From: Bin5 sp965232575
GTDB lineage: Bacteria; Chloroflexota; Anaerolineae; Caldilineales; Caldilineaceae
DNA: 64,000 bases
NCBI GenBank assembly: GCA_965232575.1
Contig: CBDDPZ010000008.1
Span: forward strand, 434,001 to 498,000
Direction of reading: 5' to 3'
Part shown: positions 58,294 to 64,000 of the stretch, in pieces
Layout of the letters: each line of letters begins with the position of its first letter
Numbering within the stretch: the stretch's first letter is position 1
Translations under genes and position numbers: made by a program
The notes under the pieces: model-generated
Database searches by the model: none
Told to the model about the DNA's origin: nothing
What the model saw: only the letters and a program-made list of their open reading frames with translations

Positions 58294-59178
58294 TCATGCG
58301 GTCATCTCTTGACCGCGCCATTCCGTATCAATGCCGACATAGTCTTCTACAAAGTGCTGATGCCGTGCAGGCAGCGCCTCAATAAACGCCTGCGCCGATT
58401 CAGGGAGCGGCCACGGCGCCTCTATCCGGTAGCTGCGCGGGCGGAGACCGAGGCCGCAGGAAAGCCGCACCTGGTCGGTTTGGTTGGGGAAAGCGGCGTG
58501 GTAGGTGCGTGTGGCGAAGATGATCTGGTCGCCCGGCTCCGTGAACAGGGGCACAATTCCCGGCACGTCGAAACCGACATAGCCTTTGGGTTCACTCCCC
58601 CGCCGGTGGAATGAGCGCCGATCCGGGGTCAGCGCAAAGCCCTCCGGTCCCGCCCAATCTTCCACGTGGGAATCTTCAATCACGGCGAGGCCGCCGTGTT
58701 CAGGATAGGAGCCTGTGAGGTAGAACCAGCGGCCCGAGGGCCAGGATCCCCGGTTCAAGACATCGCCGGCGTTTTGCGGGGGGCCTTGACTGAAGCCGTG
58801 CCAGTCAGAGTGCCACGTGAGTGGAGACGAACCGGGATTGCGCAGAATCGCGGCTGAACGGTGGATGGTCAGCTCGTCCGCCTGGCAGAAGAGCCGCTGG
58901 ACCCGCAGAAAGGGCTCGTAGTCGAGAAGTTTCCACAGTGCCGGTGCGTGCTCGACAAAGGAGGTGTGGGTGTAGCTCTCGCCGGGGCCCATTGTCCCGT
59001 CTGGGTCAATGACCTGTAGAACCGCTTCCTGAAGCTCCTCAACCAGCTCCTCGGACAGGACCTGCTTGACCACCGCAAACCCATGGGCGTCGACACAGGC
59101 CTGGGCAGCCTCCAACTCATCGAGGCCGAATTCATAGCGATACGAAAGCGCGGGTTTCTGAATGTCAGTGTAGGCCAT
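58294..59178 (-). CDS. Phytanoyl-CoA dioxygenase (PhyH)-family oxygenase
   Basis: 294 residues with His123 and Asp125 (TWHSDWHGF) as iron ligands and distal His227 (RTYHAAFPN). It differs strongly from the other two PhyH proteins here. The start at ATG 59178 is where family-like sequence (MAYTDIQKPALSYRYEFG) begins; an upstream ATG at 59301 lies only about 23 bases from the promoter and would add 41 residues of non-conserved character, so it is less likely but possible. Upstream gene of the CUT1 importer set on the same strand, so the imported sugar or its aglycone may be its substrate. Confidence 0.87.
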   Translation of the reverse strand: MAYTDIQKPALSYRYEFGLDELEAAQACVDAHGFAVVKQVLSEELVEELQEAVLQVIDPDGTMGPGESYTHTSFVEHAPALWKLLDYEPFLRVQRLFCQADELTIHRSAAILRNPGSSPLTWHSDWHGFSQGPPQNAGDVLNRGSWPSGRWFYLTGSYPEHGGLAVIEDSHVEDWAGPEGFALTPDRRSFHRRGSEPKGYVGFDVPGIVPLFTEPGDQIIFATRTYHAAFPNQTDQVRLSCGLGLRPRSYRIEAPWPLPESAQAFIEALPARHQHFVEDYVGIDTEWRGQEMTA

Positions 59179-59330
59179 AGGGAAACTCGTTGAGGCTTTC
59201 TGGAGATGATCACCATGCTCCGCCAGCGCACACGCCGCTTCTGATGCGACACGTTCACCTGCGCCCGGGAACACAGTTCTTGGCACGACGCGGCGATTCA
59301 TGCTTCGCTACACCGTGTCTTTGTCCACAT

Positions 59331-59359
59331 ATTATTATATCTAAGACCTCCCTTGTCAA
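59331..59359 (-). promoter_or_regulatory. Sigma-70 promoter of the PhyH/importer operon
   Basis: Minus-strand TTGACA (59359-59354), 17-base spacer, AATAAT (59336-59331). An overlapping TATAAT at shorter spacing could also serve as -10. The divergent promoter lies 30 bases away. Confidence 0.62.
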
Positions 59360-59388
59360 ACCGTTTTTCACGGTCCGGCCAGCCCCTT

Positions 59389-59416
59389 TTTACAACCTGC
59401 TCAACTGCTGTATAGT
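59389..59416 (+). promoter_or_regulatory. Sigma-70 promoter of the second enolase-superfamily gene
   Basis: TTTACA (59389-59394), 16-base spacer, TATAGT (59411-59416). Predicted start near 59423, about 50 bases before the GTG start codon. Confidence 0.6.
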
Positions 59417-59421
59417 TCTCC

Positions 59422-59435
59422 TTGAAGCGCTTGCC
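59422..59435. promoter_or_regulatory. LacI-type operator candidate at the transcription start
   Basis: TTGAAGCGCTTGCC contains the CG-centred palindrome AAGCGCTT common to LacI/GalR sites and overlaps the predicted start site of the enolase-superfamily gene. Confidence 0.45.
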
Positions 59436-59471
59436 CTGTGTTCGTCCACTATCTTCCTTCAGAGGTCTATC

Positions 59472-60671
59472 GTGAAGATCACCAGCGTCCGAACCATCCA
59501 CGTCGCTCCCTTCTCCAACATCACCTTTCTTGAACTGACGACGGACAGCGGGATCGTCGGCCTGGGAGAGACCTATTACACGCCCCGTTCTGTTACGGCT
59601 TATATCGGTGAGGTATTGACGCCGCTGCTGCTGGAGAGCGACCCGCGCCAGATCGAGGCGTTCTGGCGCCGGGCCTACGAGAACTCCCATATCTACGGCA
59701 ATAAGGGGCTGGAGATGCGCTGCCTCTCGGCGGTGGATGTCGCGCTCTGGGATATTCTGGGCCAGGAGCTGGGCCGGCCGATCTGGCAGCTTCTCGGCGG
59801 GACGAGCAATCCGGAAGGCGTGCCGGTCTACAACACCTGCGCCTCCGCAGGGTACGGGCAGAAAGCGCCGGATATCTCCCGTAAAGCGAACACCGCTGCA
59901 ACGGGCCCTTATCAGGACTTTGAGGCCTGGCAGCCCGGCGGCGATGCCGGTGTACTGGCCCGCTCACTCCTCGACATGGGAATCCGCGCCATGAAGATCT
60001 GGCCCTTTGATCGCTTCGCCCTCGCCAATCACGGCCAGACGATTTCGTTCGCAGAGATCGAAGAAGGATTGCAGCCGTGGCGGCAGGTTCGCGACGCTGT
60101 GGGCCTGGAGATGGATATTATCCTGGAGGGGCACGGCTATTGGGCTCTCCAGCCCGCCCGCCGCATCGCGGAGACTCTCGAGCCCTACAAGCCGGTCCTG
60201 CTTGAGGACCTGATGAAGCCTGACAACCCGCGTACGCTGGCCAAGCTGCGCAGTTCGACGCGCACCCCAATCTGTGCGTCCGAACTGCTCATGAATCGCT
60301 ACGCGGTCGAGGAGATGCTACGGGCGGATGCCTGTGACGTGGTGATGACGGATGTGACCTGGGCGGGCGGCATCACCGAAGCGCGCAAGACGGCTGACAT
60401 GGCCGAGACCAACAACATGGGCGTGATCTTCCACGACTGCACCGGCCCGGTAACGCTGGCAGCCTCTCTTCACCTGGCCGCCCACGCCACCAATACGTGG
60501 ATGCAGGAGATCGTGCGTGCGTTTACCCTGGGATTCTATCTGGAACTGGTCGATCACCCATTTGTGGTGGAAAACGGGCGTATGCAACCACCCCAAAAAC
60601 CGGGGTTAGGAGTGGCATTGAGTCCGGAGGCGCTAGAAAGAGACGACTGCCGGATTACCACATTGATCTAG
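59472..60671 (+). CDS. Enolase-superfamily (mandelate racemase/galactonate dehydratase-like) enzyme
   Basis: 399 residues, GTG start at 59472 with AGAGG six bases upstream. Capping domain: LTTDSGIVGLGETYYTPRSV; barrel: EMRCLSAVDVALWDILGQEL, MKIWPFDRFA (lysine strand), DIILEGHGYW, VLLEDLMKPDN, ICASELLMNRYA, DVVMTDVTWAGGITEARK, and IFHDCTGPVT with the late histidine. It differs well from the enzyme at 13367 and would dehydrate a different aldonate or hexonate. The gene is divergent from a PhyH/importer operon and may be co-regulated with it. It ends 8 bases before the convergent MetE-like gene. Confidence 0.88.
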   Translation: MKITSVRTIHVAPFSNITFLELTTDSGIVGLGETYYTPRSVTAYIGEVLTPLLLESDPRQIEAFWRRAYENSHIYGNKGLEMRCLSAVDVALWDILGQELGRPIWQLLGGTSNPEGVPVYNTCASAGYGQKAPDISRKANTAATGPYQDFEAWQPGGDAGVLARSLLDMGIRAMKIWPFDRFALANHGQTISFAEIEEGLQPWRQVRDAVGLEMDIILEGHGYWALQPARRIAETLEPYKPVLLEDLMKPDNPRTLAKLRSSTRTPICASELLMNRYAVEEMLRADACDVVMTDVTWAGGITEARKTADMAETNNMGVIFHDCTGPVTLAASLHLAAHATNTWMQEIVRAFTLGFYLELVDHPFVVENGRMQPPQKPGLGVALSPEALERDDCRITTLI

Positions 60672-60679
60672 AGCGCGGC

Positions 60680-61693
60680 CTACCCAGCCGTCTGCCCCAG
60701 GAAGAGATCCCGTCCCGCCACCAGCGTCTGCATCTTGCGGTCAGCGACCGAGCGCGGCAGCATCCAGAAGCCGCAGTCCGGATGAATCCACTTGACCCTA
60801 TCCTCGCCCAGGAGATCGACCGCGTACTGAATGCGCCCCGCGATCACGTCGGGGCTCTCCACTTCGTTGTCCTTGATGTCGACGACGCCGATCCCCAGAG
60901 CGATACCCTCGCGCAGATCGGTGAAGACCTCCAACTCATCATAGCCGCGGCGGGCGAACTCCAGCACCAGGTGGTCCACGTGCAGGTTGTTGAGAAAGCC
61001 GAGCAGGCTGGCCCAGAAGCCGCTCTGGATGCTCTGGCCGCCGTAGTTGCCGAAGCAAAGGTGCAGCGCGCGTTCGCCGCGGGCACCGTCGAGCACATGG
61101 TTGATCGGCTCGTGCGCCCAGACGGCGTCCTCCGGGTTACCGGTCAGATTGGCCTCATCCACCTGCAGAACGGGCGCGTCAATCGCCTCGACCTGGCGGC
61201 GCAGCACCTCGGCGATGGCCATGGTCAGGCTGGGCAGATCGCTGTAGTGGCGGTCCAGCAGCGTTTTCGCCAGCATGTAGGGCGCGGTCACGGTGAACTT
61301 GAGCGGCGCGGCGGTCAGCTCCTTCACCATCTGCCAGCTTGAAGGCAGGTCCAGCTCGCCTTCGCCGATCTGGCCTTCGACCACAGCGGCCGGCTGCGTG
61401 CGGAAGCCCATCCCCTGCTGGGCGCGAAAATCGTCCACATCCTTGCGACCCATTTCGCTCGAGATGCCGGACATCTGCCGCACGAAATACTCGATCATCC
61501 CGTTCGTCTCAGGATGGTTGACATCGAAGCGGGTCAACTCACCATCGGAGATCACGTCCAACCCGGCCAGCTCCTGCGTCTTGAGGACGACGAGAATGGC
61601 GTCGCGCAGATTGGGGACGGACGGATAGGCGGCCAGCCAGGCCGGCAAGGGGTAGCTGCCGACGACGGTCGTTTTGATGAAGGGTTCGGACAT
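60680..61693 (-). CDS. MetE-like (cobalamin-independent methionine synthase C-terminal domain) methyltransferase
   Basis: 337 residues, only the catalytic half of MetE (full MetE is about 750). Seen: TTVVGSYPLP start, ISDGELTRFDV, VLQVDEANLTG, HLCFGNYGG (zinc His and Cys), VDIKDNEVESPDVI and WIHPDCGFWMLP with the last zinc cysteine. Short MetE-like proteins transfer methyl groups to homocysteine from donors such as methylcobalamin, or act in catabolic demethylation. ATG 61693 follows CAGGAG. Role in this region is open. Confidence 0.88.
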   Translation of the reverse strand: MSEPFIKTTVVGSYPLPAWLAAYPSVPNLRDAILVVLKTQELAGLDVISDGELTRFDVNHPETNGMIEYFVRQMSGISSEMGRKDVDDFRAQQGMGFRTQPAAVVEGQIGEGELDLPSSWQMVKELTAAPLKFTVTAPYMLAKTLLDRHYSDLPSLTMAIAEVLRRQVEAIDAPVLQVDEANLTGNPEDAVWAHEPINHVLDGARGERALHLCFGNYGGQSIQSGFWASLLGFLNNLHVDHLVLEFARRGYDELEVFTDLREGIALGIGVVDIKDNEVESPDVIAGRIQYAVDLLGEDRVKWIHPDCGFWMLPRSVADRKMQTLVAGRDLFLGQTAG

Positions 61694-61761
61694 TAGGTGC
61701 TCCTGGTGCGGGATGTGTTGTGTCGGTAAGATTTGCTGAATTGGTAAATGGTTGGTAATCG

Positions 61762-62037
61762 CTATCCACTAACGTGTGAGAGACGCAGGGCCAGGTGATC
61801 AAAATCCTCAGGGCACTTCTGCCGGATGACGTCAAAGACACCTGTCATCGGATAGAAACTCACAATCTCCGAAATCCTGTCCGACTTCAATGCTTCATCA
61901 ACGCCGCCGAGCAATGGCTCCTGGCAGACCTCAATATGTGCCCTAGGCCTACCGATGGCGCGGAAAAGCCGCTCGAAGATCGGCTTCAGAATGTATTGGT
62001 CCTTGCGGAAATCCTCGGGGATGATGAGGACTCTCAC
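61762..62037 (-). pseudogene. Truncated partner of the AAA-ATPase (DUF4276/TOPRIM-like), C-terminus lost
   Basis: 91 codons. The first half, MRVLIIPEDFRKDQYILKPI, then FERLFRAIGRPRAHIEVCQE and PLLGGVDEALKSDRI, looks like proteins of about 200 residues or more that follow AAA-ATPases of the OLD/RloAB type. After about residue 60 the sequence (SFYPMTGVFDVIRQKCPEDF) no longer fits and stops, so the rest is lost by deletion or frameshift. Its ATG overlaps the ATPase stop, a sign of former coupling. Family assignment is tentative. Confidence 0.55.
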
Positions 62038-63293
62038 TTCCCCACCTCTTCGTCATAACCCTCGGTAAAGGCCAGCACAGTCTCCATCCAGCCGCCGGTC
62101 AGGAGTCTTCCCAACCCATGGGAATTGCGCAGATCCTCAGCCTTTGGCAATTCGGCGATGGGGCGAATGATGGCGTCGTCCGCATCTTCAAGGCGGCAGA
62201 CCACGGAAGTGTTCTTGAACGTGTCATCGTTCATCACCGTCAACAGGTCCGGCGAATGGGTGGTGGTGACGACCTGAATCCCATTCTTAGCGGTCTGCTT
62301 TTCGATCAGTTCCAGCAGGAGCCATTGTCGCGCGGGATGGATACCGTTGTCGATCTCCTCAAAAAAATAAAGACCATTGGGGTCCGGTCCCAGCAGCACA
62401 GCCAGCATGGCCAGGAAGCGCAGAGTGCCGTCCGACGCGGCGTAAGCGGACACGCTTCTGCCATTCGCCTCGCGTAAAACGAGTTGTACCCGGCCGGAGG
62501 GGTCGATAGGAAACTCGAAGTCCCGCACATCCATTGGCGTCAACTCGCGTATCCATTCAACCAGCGTCTCCTTGCGCTGTGAGTCTTCACAGATCTCCCG
62601 CAACACCGTCGGCAGATACTCACCGCCGTCGCCCAGTACAGTTTGGCCGGAAAAGGCCGGCTCCCGCATTCGCTGCGGCTCCAGGTCCAGAAAGCGCATC
62701 TTGCCAAGAACCTGCGTGATCCGTTCGGCGATTTCCTTGTGCTCCTTCAAGACATTTTTGTGTTCCTGTATCTGGGTCAACGCTGGCTGGTCCGGCCTCA
62801 CCATGATTCGATCACCATACTTTCTCTGTGTACGGGTCTTTTCCATGCGCAAAAGCAAGTGCATGTCGTCCCCCTGATCATGGACAGGATCGCCCGGACC
62901 CGGATGGCTCGTGTAGATCTTTCTTCAGCCGAATTTGAGTCTTTCCCTCATCACCTGAAATGCGCCATCTCTTGTTTCATCCCTGCCGACCTCAATCGTG
63001 TAGGTAAAGTCCTTCACTTTGACCTGAAGCGAGACCGAGGGTTGGCCGAAGCGGACGATTTCGTTCATCGCGCCGCGCACCCCGGCCCACTCGATCTGTC
63101 CGCCGGCGCCGTATTTGCCGCCGAAAATCTCGGCCAGCGTGTAGCCGCGGCCGATGCCGTGCAGGAAGCGGAACGCGTCGCGGATGTTGCTCTTGCCGCT
63201 AGCGTTGGCGCCGACAATGACGGTGAACGGGCCGACGCGCAGCGTTTCGTCGGCGAAGTTCTTGAAATTGATGAGTCGAATCGAGGTGATCAT
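62034..63293 (-). pseudogene. AAA-family ATPase (OLD/RecF-like) interrupted by an in-frame TGA
   Basis: Reading from ATG 63293: MITSIRLINFKNFADETL, Walker A GANASGKS (residues 28-35), and a normal first 122 residues, then TGA at 62925-62927. The same frame runs on without shift (RKIYTSHPGPGDPVHDQGDD, then MHLLLRMEKTRTQRKYG) through the signature AYAASDGTLRFLAMLAVL, Walker B GLYFFEEIDNGIHP, and the TTHSPDLL switch to a stop at 62034. Full length would be 419 residues. Either a single nonsense change, an error, or recoding. Similar ATPases pair with nuclease or TOPRIM proteins in phage defence. Confidence 0.8.
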
Positions 63294-63510
63294 GACACCT
63301 CTCCAGGTTCACACCGCTTGCCGGTGCGGGAAATCATAACACGGGAATACGGACGGATGGTAATGGAGGGGCGTTCTCTCACTCCTCTCTCCTCTTGACT
63401 CTCTCTGAGCAGTTCCAGTTTGTCTTTTCGTCTGAATTGGTAAACACTGCACCTGCGCAGCGCGCCAGAATCGCCGCGCAATCCAACCACTACTCCGAAC
63501 GCAGGTGACC

Positions 63511-64000
63511 ATGACAAACGAGACCCAACCTTCACCCGTTGCGGCCTTCCGCGCCAAGATGGCGGCGGGCGATATCTGTATCGGCGCATCGATCACGCTG
63601 ACCGACCCACACGCCACCGACGCGCTCGGCGATTCGGTCGACTTTTTCTGGATCGACCTGGAGCACAGCATGATGAGCGCGGAGGCGCTGGGCGGGCATC
63701 TGCTGGCGGCGAAGGCGCGAAGCAAGCCCGCCCTCGTGCGCGTACCCGGCAGCGGCACTCCCTTCATCAAACCGGTACTGGACGCGGGCGCGGACGGGAT
63801 CATCGTGCCGCAGGTGCGCTCGGCCGCCGAAGTGCAGGATGTGGTAAACAGCTGCCGCTACCCGCCCCTGGGCGAGCGCGGTTATGGGCCGCGCGTGCCC
63901 GCCAACTACGGGCGCGACGGCGGCAACGCCTACATCGAGCGGGCCAACCGGGAGATCTTCGTGGCCGTCCAGATTGAGAACGCAGAGGCTTTTGCCGCCC
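63511..64000 (+). CDS. HpcH/HpaI-family aldolase, 3' end beyond window
   Basis: 163 codons from the ATG at 63511: AFRAKMAAGDICIGASITLT, VDFFWIDLEHSMMSAEAL, VRVPGSGTPFIKPVLDAGAD, GIIVPQVRSAAEVQDVV, PPLGERGYGPRVPANYG and VAVQIENAEAFAA. The Arg of RVPG, the Glu of QIENAE (metal ligand) and the DLEH element fit class II pyruvate aldolases that cleave 2-keto-3-deoxy sugar acids or 4-hydroxy-2-oxo acids. Such an enzyme would finish the acid-sugar pathway begun by the dehydratases. It is preceded by about 217 bases without a gene, containing CTCACTCCTC words. Confidence 0.93.
   Translation, partial: MTNETQPSPVAAFRAKMAAGDICIGASITLTDPHATDALGDSVDFFWIDLEHSMMSAEALGGHLLAAKARSKPALVRVPGSGTPFIKPVLDAGADGIIVPQVRSAAEVQDVVNSCRYPPLGERGYGPRVPANYGRDGGNAYIERANREIFVAVQIENAEAFAA

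Noticed and set aside
1..64000. CRISPR array, prophage, complete insertion sequence, rRNA or tRNA
   Set aside because: No regularly spaced repeats, no transposase or integrase motifs, and no rRNA or tRNA signature were found on either strand.

Overview
The window looks like a high-GC chromosomal segment of an uncultured, sugar-acid-degrading bacterium, most likely a Chloroflexota (Caldilineaceae/Anaerolineae-like) lineage. This is inferred from gene content: UxaE-type tagaturonate epimerase, LarA-like and DUF362 proteins, creatininase-like hydrolases, several phytanoyl-CoA-type dioxygenases, and many lipoprotein-dependent importers. No 16S or marker gene other than guaA is present. Housekeeping promoters of the TTGACA-N17-TATAAT type are easy to see on both strands.

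Layout. 1-10 kb: 3' part of guaA, an SDR dehydrogenase, a metallo-amidohydrolase, a MNT/HEPN toxin-antitoxin pair whose HEPN gene has an in-frame amber codon, a PPOX flavoprotein, a GNAT, a creatininase-like hydrolase, a large membrane-anchored protein and a lactonase-like amidohydrolase. 10-19 kb: DUF362 protein, HicAB, a PhyH dioxygenase, a Uma2 nuclease, an enolase-superfamily dehydratase converging on a LarA-like racemase with all key LarA residues, a small antitoxin-like gene with a destroyed partner, then tagaturonate epimerase (uxaE) and a class-III aminotransferase. 19-22 kb: an orphan MNT protein and a lower-GC restriction-modification island (Mrr-type remnant, beta-class methyltransferase fused to an HNH domain, PD-(D/E)XK-like protein). 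22-28 kb: a VOC protein overlapping a B12-dependent diol/glycerol dehydratase with fused large and medium subunits plus a small subunit, an ABC exporter and a PLP desulfhydrase-like enzyme. 28-47 kb: a propeller-like hydrolase and three solute-binding-protein importers (one LplBC-type, one CUT1-type, one Dpp-type) with a low-GC serine hydrolase between two of them. 47-64 kb: PHP phosphoesterase, PhyH dioxygenase, a NagA remnant, a hemicellulose-side-chain operon (GH67-like glucuronidase, GH127 arabinofuranosidase, MDR dehydrogenase), a second CUT1 importer with its own PhyH gene, an enolase-superfamily dehydratase, a MetE-like methyltransferase, a degenerate AAA-ATPase pair, and the start of an HpcH/HpaI aldolase.

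How it fits together. Secreted or imported glucuronosyl/arabinosyl oligosaccharides would be cleaved (GH67-like, GH127), the uronates isomerised (UxaE), oxidised or reduced (SDR, MDRs, 2-hydroxyacid dehydrogenase), dehydrated (two enolase-superfamily enzymes) and split (HpaI-type aldolase); lactonase, LarA-like racemase and ThuA fit the same acid-sugar chemistry. None of the four importers carries an ATPase gene and no transcription factor gene is present, so both must be supplied from elsewhere. Palindromes at several promoters are candidate sites for those missing regulators.

The segment also shows active decay and rearrangement: two genes interrupted by single in-frame stops, fragments of permeases, NagA, an Mrr-type nuclease and a toxin, and tandem duplications. 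All functional calls are from reading the sequence and knowledge of families; no database search was run.
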